A DNA stretch of 64,000 bases from JAWHQP01 sp032586195 (GTDB lineage: Bacteria > Pseudomonadota > Gammaproteobacteria > Enterobacterales > Pasteurellaceae): NCBI GenBank assembly GCA_032586195.1, contig JAWHQP010000003.1, positions 124,001 through 188,000 on the forward strand, read 5' to 3'. Numbering within the stretch: position 1 is the first letter of the stretch; the number at the start of each line of letters is the position of its first letter. Positions 26,550 to 35,017 of the stretch are shown piece by piece. The position numbers and the translations under genes were made by a program. Below the pieces are notes generated by a model. The model saw only the letters and a list, made by a program, of their open reading frames with translations, had not been told where the DNA came from and ran no database searches.

Positions 26550-27334
26550 TGAAATCGCTTTCCCGGGCACAAAAGTGCGGTGTCGTATTATTGAGTTTTT
26601 TACTCGCCTCCGCCTATTTGCAGCCTTATTTTTACCCTATGGATGAAGCGTTCCAGAACTTTGGTAAAATTCTGCAAAAGCCTAGCGCGCTTTACTGGTT
26701 GGGAACTGATCATTTCGGACGGGACATGCTTTCCCGTGTAGCGTCGGCGATTCGTTTATCTTTTTCCTTAATCGTGCTGTCAGTGGGCTGCGCGTTGTTT
26801 TTCGGGTTAATCTGCGGTATTGCTTCGGGTTATTTCGGGCGCTGGCCGGATCGTGTATTTACCTTCGCGGCGGACGTTATTATGGCGCTGCCAGGCTTGC
26901 TTTTTATTCTGTTGTTTGCCGCTATCGCCCCAGGTTCGTTCTGGTCGCTTTATCTGGGCATTTCTCTCGTGATGTGGGTGGAGTTTTTCCGTATGGTGCG
27001 CGCCATCACCCGTACCATTGCCGGCAGCGCGGAGATTCAAGCGTCACGGTTAATGGGAATGGGGTTCTGGTATTGCTTTAAACGTCATTTCTTTCCCAAA
27101 CTGGCTCCGGTAATACTGACCTTAAGTGCTTTCGGAGCAGGCAACGCGGTGTTGGCTTTAGCTACGTTGGGATTTATTAATGTCGGTTTGCGCCCGCCGA
27201 CGGCGGAACTTGGTTTGATGATGACGGAATTATTCCCGTATTACTATGAAGCGCCTTGGATTTTCATTCAGCCGATTATTGCGGTGTTTTTATTGGTACT
27301 GAGTTTTCAGCTGATGTCGGGGAGAGTGAAATAA
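26546..27334 (+). CDS. ABC importer permease, DppC/OppC type
   Basis: Second membrane subunit, 262 residues, with the DppC signature WLGTDHFGRDMLSR near residue 50 and an EAA-like loop (EIQASRLMGMGFWYCFKRHFF split around residue 165-185). The start ATG overlaps the upstream stop (ATGATG), so coupling is likely. The N-terminal membrane segment QKCGVVLLSFLL is encoded by an extended USS (core 26573-26581). Confidence 0.92.
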   Translation: MMKSLSRAQKCGVVLLSFLLASAYLQPYFYPMDEAFQNFGKILQKPSALYWLGTDHFGRDMLSRVASAIRLSFSLIVLSVGCALFFGLICGIASGYFGRWPDRVFTFAADVIMALPGLLFILLFAAIAPGSFWSLYLGISLVMWVEFFRMVRAITRTIAGSAEIQASRLMGMGFWYCFKRHFFPKLAPVILTLSAFGAGNAVLALATLGFINVGLRPPTAELGLMMTELFPYYYEAPWIFIQPIIAVFLLVLSFQLMSGRVK

Positions 27335-28734
27335 TGACCGTTTTGATTGAAACGAAACAACTTTCCGTGAGTACAAAAGCGGGAACCGTGCTTGTTGAGC
27401 CCATTAGCCTGAACATAAATGAAGGGCGGCACCTCACCATTCTGGGAGAAACGGGGTCGGGTAAAAGTTTATTGGCTCAGGCCATCATGGGCGCATTACC
27501 GGATGAACTGGTGACGGCGGGCGAGATAAAAATAGAGCGGAAAGCGCTTAACGGTCAGGCTTTGCAACAAACCTGGGGGCGACGTTTATCCATGTTGCCG
27601 CAAGAACCGACGCGGTCATTGGATCCCACTATGAAGTTGTTAACCCAGTTGTGGGAAAGCTTCGCCTTGGTCGGGGGCATTGAGTCCAAAAAGGCAATGA
27701 TAAAATCTGAGGAAAAACTCACCGCACTTGGTTTGCAGCGGTTTATGCAATATTATCCGCACCAGCTGTCGGGCGGTATGGCCCAGCGGGCTTCCTTTGC
27801 CGTTGCTACTTCCGGCGGCGCGTATATGCTTATCGCCGATGAACCGACCAAAGGCCTGGATGAAAAAAATAAACAAATAGTAATTAATTTGCTGCAGCAG
27901 ATATCGGCTCAGGGAGGAGCGGTACTGACAATTACCCATGATATTGATGTGGCGGCCCGGTTGGGCGGTGATATTATGGTCATGCGGAAGGGAAAATTGT
28001 TAGAACAGGGGCAGGCAAATCGGGTTCTTAGCCAACCTCATTCCGATTATGCCAAAGCCTTAATGGCTGCAGCGCCTTATCATTGGTCGGCGCGAAGCAA
28101 AGCGGCGTTATCTCATTCCGTCTTGTTAACCGCGAAGGATTTACAGGTGAACCGAGGTTCCCGCCGATTATTTAGCAATGTAAATTTCACGCTACGGCAA
28201 GGTGAAATATTGGGCTTAGTCGGTGATAGCGGTATTGGCAAAAGCTCGCTGGGGGACGTGCTGTGCGGTTTACTAGAGCCAAAGTGCGGTGCTGTTTCGT
28301 GGAGTTTTAAGCCGAAGCGTCATCAGGTTCTGAAACTGTACCAAGACCCGCCTGCGGCATTCGCTCCGAAAGTTAAATTACAGACACTGCTGGATGATGT
28401 GATTGATAAACATCACTTGGATCGCGGCAAAATTCCTTATCTCCTGACACAACTTAAGCTTGAGCCCGATTTATTACAGCGCACGGCGGAAAATGTGTCG
28501 GGCGGCGAACTGCAACGCGTGGCCATTTTGCGTGCTTTGTTATTTGAGCCTGTGTTGCTGTTCGCCGATGAAGTCACTTCGAGGTTGGATCCTATTACGC
28601 AAAAGGAAACCTTGGATTTACTGGTGGAACAATGCGAATCGCATCAATGTGCGCTAGTATTGGTAAGCCATGATCATCATCTCATCCGGCATTATTGTCA
28701 TCAAGTGATAGATTTGAGCGAGTATTCGTATTAA
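27334..28734 (+). CDS. ABC importer ATPase with two fused nucleotide-binding domains
   Basis: A single 466-residue protein replaces the usual DppD and DppF pair. Domain 1 has Walker A GETGSGKS (residues 38-45), signature LSGGMAQRA and Walker B LIADEPTKGLD. Domain 2 has GDSGIGKS (297-304), VSGGELQRV and LLFADEVTSRLD. The arrangement resembles YejF and GsiA. The ATG shares one base with the permease stop (TAATG). USS cores lie inside at 27721 and 28282; the second encodes PKCGAVSWSFK in domain 2. Energises uptake of the unknown substrate. Confidence 0.92.
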   Translation: MTVLIETKQLSVSTKAGTVLVEPISLNINEGRHLTILGETGSGKSLLAQAIMGALPDELVTAGEIKIERKALNGQALQQTWGRRLSMLPQEPTRSLDPTMKLLTQLWESFALVGGIESKKAMIKSEEKLTALGLQRFMQYYPHQLSGGMAQRASFAVATSGGAYMLIADEPTKGLDEKNKQIVINLLQQISAQGGAVLTITHDIDVAARLGGDIMVMRKGKLLEQGQANRVLSQPHSDYAKALMAAAPYHWSARSKAALSHSVLLTAKDLQVNRGSRRLFSNVNFTLRQGEILGLVGDSGIGKSSLGDVLCGLLEPKCGAVSWSFKPKRHQVLKLYQDPPAAFAPKVKLQTLLDDVIDKHHLDRGKIPYLLTQLKLEPDLLQRTAENVSGGELQRVAILRALLFEPVLLFADEVTSRLDPITQKETLDLLVEQCESHQCALVLVSHDHHLIRHYCHQVIDLSEYSY

Positions 28735-28754
28735 GTCCGATAACCGAAGTCGTG

Positions 28755-28794
28755 ATAAACCTGTATAATAAGCCTTTATACAGGTTTATTTTTT
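28755..28794 (+). terminator. Rho-independent terminator after the ABC importer operon
   Basis: Perfect 13-bp stem, ATAAACCTGTATA with TATACAGGTTTAT, loop of 9 and six T. It ends only 13 bases before the epmA ATG, so it lies within what would be the epmA leader. Confidence 0.92.
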
Positions 28795-28807
28795 ACAGGA
28801 ATTTTTT

Positions 28808-29779
28808 ATGTTTGAAGATGAACAATGGCAGCCGAGCGCGTCGATTCAAAATCTTTTGGCGCGGGCAAAAATTATTGCGGAAGTCCGTAAATTCTTTACC
28901 GAACGGGGTCTGCTTGAAGTGGAAACCCCGGTGCTGAGCGAATTCGGCGTTACGGATCTACATCTTTCCACCTTCAGTACCGAATTTATCGCGCCTTTTC
29001 CCGGTGGCTCCAAAACATTGTGGCTCGGCACCAGCCCCGAATATCATATGAAGCGCCTGCTGGCGGCGGGCAGCGGGGCAATTTTTCAGCTATGCCACGT
29101 GTTCCGTAATGAAGAGGCGGGCAGCCGTCATAATCCCGAATTTACCATGCTGGAATGGTATCGTCCGCACTTTGATATGTACCGTTTAATTAATGAAGTG
29201 GATGATTTATTGCAGCAGATTTTAGATTGTGAACCGGCGGAAAGTTTAAGTTATCAATTTGCCTTCCAACAATACGTAGGGCTGGATCCGCTCTCCGCGC
29301 CGCGTGCCGAGCTGATAGCCAAGGCCCGTGAATATCAGTTTATGTGTGATGAAGATGAGGATCGCGACACTTTACTGCAATTTCTGTTCAGTACCGTGGT
29401 TGAACCGAATATCGGACAGGAGCGTCCCATTGCGATTTATCATTTCCCTGCCACCCAAGCCGCGTTGGCACAGTTAAGTTCCGAAGACCACCGTGTTGCC
29501 GAACGTTTTGAGTTCTATTACAAAGGGCTGGAATTAGCCAACGGATTTAATGAGTTAACCGATGCGGACGAACAACTGCGCCGCTTTGAACAGGATAACC
29601 GCCTGCGTGAAAAACAAGGTTTGCCGACCCGCGAGATTGATCACCGCTTCCTCGGCGCATTAAAAGCGGGGCTGCCGACTTGTGCCGGCGTCGCCTTAGG
29701 CATTGACCGTATGATCATGATCGCGCTGGGAGCAACTCGTATCGAAGAAGTGATGGCGTTCGGCATTAATAATGCCTGA
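28808..29779 (+). CDS. epmA: EpmA (PoxA/GenX), EF-P lysine beta-lysyltransferase
   Basis: Lysyl-tRNA synthetase paralogue that attaches beta-lysine to elongation factor P. The 323-residue protein lacks the tRNA anticodon-binding domain, as expected. Class II motifs are visible: FRNEEAGSRHNPEFTMLEWY (near 97-116) and GVALGIDRMIMIALG near the C-terminus. In E. coli the gene is next to and divergent from frdA; here about 9 kb of accessory genes separates the two. The RBS CAGGA follows directly after a terminator hairpin, so its promoter must lie further upstream or expression depends on read-through. Confidence 0.95.
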   Translation: MFEDEQWQPSASIQNLLARAKIIAEVRKFFTERGLLEVETPVLSEFGVTDLHLSTFSTEFIAPFPGGSKTLWLGTSPEYHMKRLLAAGSGAIFQLCHVFRNEEAGSRHNPEFTMLEWYRPHFDMYRLINEVDDLLQQILDCEPAESLSYQFAFQQYVGLDPLSAPRAELIAKAREYQFMCDEDEDRDTLLQFLFSTVVEPNIGQERPIAIYHFPATQAALAQLSSEDHRVAERFEFYYKGLELANGFNELTDADEQLRRFEQDNRLREKQGLPTREIDHRFLGALKAGLPTCAGVALGIDRMIMIALGATRIEEVMAFGINNA

Positions 29780-29810
29780 CCGGATATGACATCCTTTGGT
29801 TTATCAGGAA

Positions 29811-29819
29811 AAGTGCGGT
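29811..29819 (+). repeat. DNA uptake signal sequence (USS core)
   Basis: AAGTGCGGT between epmA and norB with the extension TGTTTTGACGAGTTTTT nearly ideal. GGAAAA and TTTTCC flank the motif and could form a weak stem. Confidence 0.88.
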
Positions 29820-29960
29820 GTTGTTTTGACGAGTTTTTCCTCCGATGATGATATTGGAAATTACTAATTTCTAGGTAAGAAAAGATATTTTAATTCCTGA
29901 TATAATTTGTCGGGTATTATGGAGTGTAATACGTTACTTGATAAATAAGAGGACAAAAAA

Positions 29961-32201
29961 ATGGGACAATATAAAAAATTATGGTTTTCATTGGTCATTG
30001 TCCTGGCGGTAACTTTTGGTATTTTAGGTTATCAGGGACATGAAGTTTATCGTCAGGCTCCGCCTATTCCGGAAGCTTATGTTTCTCAAACGGGTGAGGT
30101 GCTGATTAGTAAAGAGGATGTGTTGCGGGGGCAGTCTGCCTGGCAATCAACCGGTGGGATGGAACTGGGGTCTTTGTTGGGCCATGGCGCTTATCAGGCT
30201 CCCGATTGGACGGCGGACTGGCTGCACAGGGAATTGCAGGCTTGGTTGGATATCAAAGCTGATGCTTTGCTGCATAAGCCTTATGAAGCTTTAACGGAGC
30301 CGGAAAAAGCCGGTCTGAAGGCGTTATTGATTGATGAATATCGGATTCAGGGCAGACTTAATCAAAATAATCAGGTCGTACTGTCGCCGACACGTATTCA
30401 GGCGATTCGGCAGACCGCGGATTATTATATCCGTTTATACGGTGATGACCCGAGTCTCCTGAAGACGCGTGACGCGTTCGCTATGAAAGATAATACTTTG
30501 CCGGATATGATGGCGCGTGAGCATTTAACCCGATTTTTCTTCTGGACCGCCTGGGCTGCCTCAACCGATAGACCGGATTCCGATGCGACTTACACCAATA
30601 ACTGGCCGCACGAACCTTTGATTAATAATGTGCCGACCGCTGAAAATTATCTTTGGTCTTTTATTTCGGTAATTGTGCTGATTGCGGGAGTCGGTTTCTT
30701 ATTGTGGGGGTATGCGTTCCTGCGCAGGGACGATAAGGCTCCCGCCGTGCCGGAAAGTGATCCGTTAACGAAAGTGGCATTGACGCCTTCACAAAAAGCG
30801 TTGGGCAAATATGTTTTTTTAACGGCGGCCTTATTCGTCGCACAAATTTCATTGGGTGCGGTGCTGGCGCATTATACGGTAGAGGGTCAGAAGTTTTACG
30901 GTATTGATATTTCCCTGTTATTTCCGTATTCCTTAATCCGCACATGGCATATTCAAAGCGCGTTGTTCTGGATTGCCACAGGATTTCTTACCGCAGGGCT
31001 TTTCCTCGCGCCTGTCGTCAATGGCGGCAAGGATCCTAAATTTCAGCGGGCGGGAGTTAACGGGTTATTTATCGCTTTATTAATCGTTGTAATCGGTTCC
31101 TATGCCGGGAATTTCCTCGCTATCAGTCATGTGATTCCGACGGAATTAAATTTCTGGTTCGGGCATCAAGGTTATGAATATCTTGATTTAGGCCGTTTCT
31201 GGCAGATTCTGTTATTTGTCGGTTTGTTATTATGGTTATGGCTGATGTTGCGTTGTACCGTCAATGCCTTTAAAAATCATGGTGATAAGAATCTGTTAGC
31301 TATTTTTGTGGCCTCGATCGTCGGTGTCGGGTTATTTTATGGGCCGGGACTGTTTTACGGTGAACATTCCAGTCTTTCTGTGATGGAATACTGGCGTTGG
31401 TGGGTGGTACACCTTTGGGTTGAAGGTTTCTTTGAAGTGTTTGCCACCGCGGCTTTAGCGTTTATTTTCTACAATCTGGGCTTAGTCAGTCGTCGGAACG
31501 CCACGGTTGCTTCATTGCTTTCCGCCAGCCTGTTTTTAGTCGGCGGTGTACCCGGTACGTTTCACCATTTGTATTTCTCAGGCACGCCGACTTCCGTTAT
31601 GGCGGTCGGTGCCGTATTTTCCGCGTTAGAAGTGGTTCCGTTGGTGTTATTGGGACACGATGCTTATGAACATTGGTCTTATCAACATGCGGCATCGTGG
31701 GCAAAACGTTTGCGCTGGCCGCTAATGTGCTTTGTCGCGGTGGCTTTCTGGAATATGCTGGGAGCGGGGGTATTCGGTTTCTTAGTCAATCCGCCGATCT
31801 CCTTATTCTATATTCAAGGACTTAATACCACCGCTGTCCACGCGCATGCGGCGTTATTCGGTGTATATGGTTTCTTGGCGTTGGGCTTTATTTTATTGGT
31901 TGCCCGCTACTTGAAACCGGACTTTGAATTTAATGAAAAGGCGATGAGTTATGGCTTCTGGGCATTAAATTTAGGATTAGCATTGATGATTGCGGTTAGC
32001 TTATTGCCGGTCGGTATTTATCAGGCGGCGGCAAGTATTAAATACGGTTTATGGTACGCAAGAAGTGAAAGCTTTATGCAGCAGGATTTCCTGGCTGTTC
32101 TGCGTTGGTTAAGAATGATTGGTGATGTTGTGTTAATTACCGGTGCATTATTAGTTACCTCACAGATTGCCCGCTTAACGTTTAAGTCAAATAATAGCTG
32201 A
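29961..32201 (+). CDS. norB: qNorB, quinol-dependent nitric oxide reductase
   Basis: Single-subunit NO reductase of the haem-copper oxidase superfamily; it reduces NO to N2O with electrons from quinol. The 746-residue length and an N-terminal extension fused to the 12-helix core distinguish it from two-subunit cNor. The first membrane segment is near 7-25, followed by a periplasmic domain (GQSAWQSTGGMELGS, near 57-71). Haem and iron ligands lie in segments such as RTWHIQSALFWIA, WVVHLWVEGFFEVF and GTFHHLYFSG. TATAAT at 29901 is a candidate -10. Likely role: NO detoxification, since no denitrification genes are visible here. Confidence 0.95.
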   Translation: MGQYKKLWFSLVIVLAVTFGILGYQGHEVYRQAPPIPEAYVSQTGEVLISKEDVLRGQSAWQSTGGMELGSLLGHGAYQAPDWTADWLHRELQAWLDIKADALLHKPYEALTEPEKAGLKALLIDEYRIQGRLNQNNQVVLSPTRIQAIRQTADYYIRLYGDDPSLLKTRDAFAMKDNTLPDMMAREHLTRFFFWTAWAASTDRPDSDATYTNNWPHEPLINNVPTAENYLWSFISVIVLIAGVGFLLWGYAFLRRDDKAPAVPESDPLTKVALTPSQKALGKYVFLTAALFVAQISLGAVLAHYTVEGQKFYGIDISLLFPYSLIRTWHIQSALFWIATGFLTAGLFLAPVVNGGKDPKFQRAGVNGLFIALLIVVIGSYAGNFLAISHVIPTELNFWFGHQGYEYLDLGRFWQILLFVGLLLWLWLMLRCTVNAFKNHGDKNLLAIFVASIVGVGLFYGPGLFYGEHSSLSVMEYWRWWVVHLWVEGFFEVFATAALAFIFYNLGLVSRRNATVASLLSASLFLVGGVPGTFHHLYFSGTPTSVMAVGAVFSALEVVPLVLLGHDAYEHWSYQHAASWAKRLRWPLMCFVAVAFWNMLGAGVFGFLVNPPISLFYIQGLNTTAVHAHAALFGVYGFLALGFILLVARYLKPDFEFNEKAMSYGFWALNLGLALMIAVSLLPVGIYQAAASIKYGLWYARSESFMQQDFLAVLRWLRMIGDVVLITGALLVTSQIARLTFKSNNS

Positions 32202-32211
32202 TCTTAATCGC

Positions 32212-32247
32212 AACAAGCCCTTTAACCGAATGATTAAAGGGCTTGTT
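32212..32247. terminator. Terminator between norB and the convergent metallophosphatase
   Basis: Perfect 14-bp stem, AACAAGCCCTTTAA with TTAAAGGGCTTGTT, loop of 8, then ATTTAATT on the + strand. It lies between convergent genes and may serve both, although T-runs are short. Confidence 0.75.
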
Positions 32248-32249
32248 AT

Positions 32250-33356
32250 TTAATTCATGTTCTCTTTGTTATTTTTTCCTTTCACATCAATAATGAATAC
32301 TTCCGACTGAGACCCTAACCGCATTGGAATGCCCCAGAATCCGTAACCTGAGGTAATAAAGAAATGTCCGTTGCCGATTTTTTCATAGCCGTAACTGAGC
32401 CTATATATGGCGGACACTATAAAATTCAGCGGAAATACCTGCCCGTTGTGGGTGTGGCCCGATACCTGGATATCTATAGGTAAGTCAGCGTGCAGTTCTA
32501 TCTCGGTCGGTCGGTGATCCATGAGAAAAACCGGCAGCTTGGTATTGACCTGCTTGAGTAGGTCAACGGTGCTTGGACGTGACCGTTCCAAATCATCATT
32601 ACGGCCGACAATCACGAATTCATTATTAATAGTGACTGCCTGATCCCATAACACTTGAATACCGGCACGTTTGATTGCTTGCGCTATGGCTTGTTGAGCA
32701 CCGAAGAAATCATGGTTGCCCAAAGTGGCGTAAACGCCTAGCGGAGCCTTCAGTTTGGCTAGATGTGGCTGCATATTCTCCGCCCGATAAGCAAGCAGGT
32801 TGTCGTCCATAATATCGCCGGGCAGCAAAATGAGATCGACTTTTTCCCGGTTGAAAATATCCGCCAGTTGATCCAGTTGTTTGCCGCCGAATAATTTACC
32901 CAGGTGCAGATCGCTGGCAACACCGATTCGCAAAGGTTTTAACGTTTTATCTATGCCGATTTCATAATGTACCACCTTAGGCACATAGGCATTATACAGG
33001 CTCATAGCAAAGATAGCGGCTAATATAACCGGATAAGCAAGCTTTAAAGTACGATCGGTTTTCTGAGCATTCTTGTTGCGACGGAACAACCATGAAACCC
33101 ACTTTAATAGGATAGCCGTAAAAGTGGCATACAGCAGAAAAATCGAGATCGCTGCGCTTAAACGGTACATGGGATAAATGCGAAATACGGTTGCCAGAAT
33201 GATCGTGTTCGTTATCAGAAAGATTACGACAAAAGAAAATCGTTTAGTTTTGGTACTCAGATTAAATAACCAAGCCAATGAACGGTTAAATACGATAATG
33301 AAAAGCTGTAGGGTAATTGTAATAATGACAAAGGTAATGTAATGACGCATTTCCAC
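32250..33356 (-). CDS. Membrane-anchored calcineurin-like metallophosphatase
   Basis: 368 residues. The first about 130 form four to five hydrophobic segments. The remainder is a calcineurin-like phosphoesterase domain with DLHLGKLFGG, LPGDIMDDN, TLGNHDFFG and SGHTHNGQ, which supply the two-metal site. Resembles YaeI/YkuE-type enzymes, some of which act on lipid substrates; the substrate here is unknown. A second in-frame ATG lies two codons in. It ends 2 bases from a hairpin shared with norB. Confidence 0.82.
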   Translation of the reverse strand: MEMRHYITFVIITITLQLFIIVFNRSLAWLFNLSTKTKRFSFVVIFLITNTIILATVFRIYPMYRLSAAISIFLLYATFTAILLKWVSWLFRRNKNAQKTDRTLKLAYPVILAAIFAMSLYNAYVPKVVHYEIGIDKTLKPLRIGVASDLHLGKLFGGKQLDQLADIFNREKVDLILLPGDIMDDNLLAYRAENMQPHLAKLKAPLGVYATLGNHDFFGAQQAIAQAIKRAGIQVLWDQAVTINNEFVIVGRNDDLERSRPSTVDLLKQVNTKLPVFLMDHRPTEIELHADLPIDIQVSGHTHNGQVFPLNFIVSAIYRLSYGYEKIGNGHFFITSGYGFWGIPMRLGSQSEVFIIDVKGKNNKENMN

Positions 33357-33382
33357 CTAATTTTCCTGAGAGGGTTGCAAAA

Positions 33383-33412
33383 ATGCGGAAAATGACACCG
33401 CACTTTCCGCAT
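33383..33412 (-). terminator. Terminator of the pga operon, with a USS in the loop
   Basis: 9-bp stem ATGCGGAAA with TTTCCGCAT; the loop contains a USS core (33397-33405). On the minus strand the stem is followed by TTTT. It lies 26 bases beyond the pgaD stop. Confidence 0.7.
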
Positions 33413-33438
33413 AATTTTATATTATTGATTGTCGAATG

Positions 33439-33738
33439 TTATTTTGTTTCGGTATTATCTATGTATTTTCTATGACCTTGGGATAAAAATGACCAAAGTA
33501 TGGCAAACACGATTGCAATACCGACTAAAGCCAACATGTGAAGAAATATATCACCTAGATATATTCCGTCCAATATGGGAACCGTATTTATTATGTCGTA
33601 ATTTGTCCAAATAAACTGCAGCATGAAAACCCAAATTCCCCAAGTAATGAGATCTAAGACTAAACTTTTTAGTTTAAGTTTCCAGCTCAAATTACGTTTC
33701 TTAATAATCATTAATTTCTGTAATTGTGTACTTGCCAT
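33439..33738 (-). CDS. pgaD: PgaD, auxiliary subunit of the PNAG synthase
   Basis: Small inner-membrane protein that works with the glycosyltransferase PgaC to make poly-N-acetylglucosamine; in E. coli the pair responds to cyclic di-GMP. The 99-residue protein has two hydrophobic segments, near 33-48 and 64-86. PgaD is poorly conserved, so the call leans on position directly after pgaC, size and topology. Base composition is visibly AT-rich compared with the flanking housekeeping genes. Confidence 0.8.
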   Translation of the reverse strand: MASTQLQKLMIIKKRNLSWKLKLKSLVLDLITWGIWVFMLQFIWTNYDIINTVPILDGIYLGDIFLHMLALVGIAIVFAILWSFLSQGHRKYIDNTETK

Positions 33739-33740
33739 AA

Positions 33741-34988
33741 TTATACTCCTCTATCTGGGCTTGTCCAAACTGCCTGTTTAGACTTATTTCTGAAAATAGC
33801 TCTAGGAATGCCGAATAGTAATGTAATGGTATTAAGTAACCAATATCCCCACGGATACCAAATACACGGGAACGCGTAGCGAATTAAGCCTTTTTCATAG
33901 CGGCTATCAATATATAAACTAATTAAGCACTGCAGGAAGAATGTGGTAAATAGAATTACCAGGCTTGGTTTAAAAATCTGGAAACTAAAAATATGGTTAA
34001 AGTCAGCTTCCAGCACAAAATTAATTATGCCGATAAATAACGCTATAATAAGTAATATTGCCCACGAGGCGGTAATAAAATATTCTACATACATCGGCCA
34101 TAAACGACGATTTCTTAAACGCCATACTTGAGAAAAATATTTTATGATGACTTCCGCTCCACCTTGAGCCCAACGTAAACGTTGCTTAAATAAACCTAGG
34201 ATTCGTTCCGGCATAAGCACCCAGCATAAGGCGCGAGGTTCATAATAAATATTGTAGCCGGAGGTTTGGATTTTCCAACTCACATCAATATCTTCCGTGA
34301 TCATGTTCGTACTCCAGCCGCCTATCTCTTTTATTATGTCGGTACGGAATAAACAGCATACCCCGGAGACGGTAAAAATAGTGCCCAATAAGCTTTGTGC
34401 CCGTTTGATTAACCCAATAATGGCACTGAATTCAGACACTTGTAAGCGACCTAAAATAGTACTGCGATTACGCACGCGAGGATTTCCCGTCACCGCGCCG
34501 TAGGTCGGGTTTTGCTCAAGAGCCTGTACCATGTAATTGATGGCGGCGTAGTCAAGAATGGCGTCTCCGTCAATACAGGCGACATATTTTCCTTTGGCAA
34601 CCGTTAATGCGTTATTCAACGCGCTGGCTTTCCCACCGTTTTTTTGATGAAGAGCAATAATGCGCACATCCTTTTTTGCCCAGCGATCAATAATTTCTCC
34701 CGTATTATCTTTACTGCCGTCATTAATGAGGATTACTTCATATTTCGGATAATGCAGGCTTAACAGATGAGGTATGGCTTCATCTAAATTAGCGGATTCG
34801 TTGTAACATGGCACCATGACGCTGACCATAGGAACTTGGGCTTGATCCATGTTTTTAAAATCCAGCAGGCTTGTTCTCTTCTCTTTAAAAATAAAGTAAA
34901 CCAAACCGGCGAGAGCCCAATACACCGCCATGACGGCAGGGTAGAGGAATACAAACAGACCTAATAGTTCATATATCGTATTTTTCAT
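33741..34988 (-). CDS. pgaC: PgaC, poly-N-acetylglucosamine synthase
   Basis: Processive family 2 glycosyltransferase in the inner membrane. Motifs: VILINDGSKDNTGE, DGDAIL (DxD-type), TEDIDVSWKIQ and QRLRWAQGG (QxxRW), the full set for chitin or cellulose synthase-like enzymes. N-terminal membrane segments are near 8-32, and several follow at the C-terminus. I start at the ATG giving MKNTIYELL with GAGG upstream; a TTG four codons earlier is also in frame. It is 415 residues long. pgaD follows after two bases. Confidence 0.93.
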   Translation of the reverse strand: MKNTIYELLGLFVFLYPAVMAVYWALAGLVYFIFKEKRTSLLDFKNMDQAQVPMVSVMVPCYNESANLDEAIPHLLSLHYPKYEVILINDGSKDNTGEIIDRWAKKDVRIIALHQKNGGKASALNNALTVAKGKYVACIDGDAILDYAAINYMVQALEQNPTYGAVTGNPRVRNRSTILGRLQVSEFSAIIGLIKRAQSLLGTIFTVSGVCCLFRTDIIKEIGGWSTNMITEDIDVSWKIQTSGYNIYYEPRALCWVLMPERILGLFKQRLRWAQGGAEVIIKYFSQVWRLRNRRLWPMYVEYFITASWAILLIIALFIGIINFVLEADFNHIFSFQIFKPSLVILFTTFFLQCLISLYIDSRYEKGLIRYAFPCIWYPWGYWLLNTITLLFGIPRAIFRNKSKQAVWTSPDRGV

Positions 34989-35017
34989 AAAATACCTCAA
35001 TATACCGTTTATACTAA

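Noticed and set aside
29880..29960. NsrR or NorR site upstream of norB
   Set aside because: AAGATATTTT resembles an NsrR half-site, but no second half at the right spacing was found.
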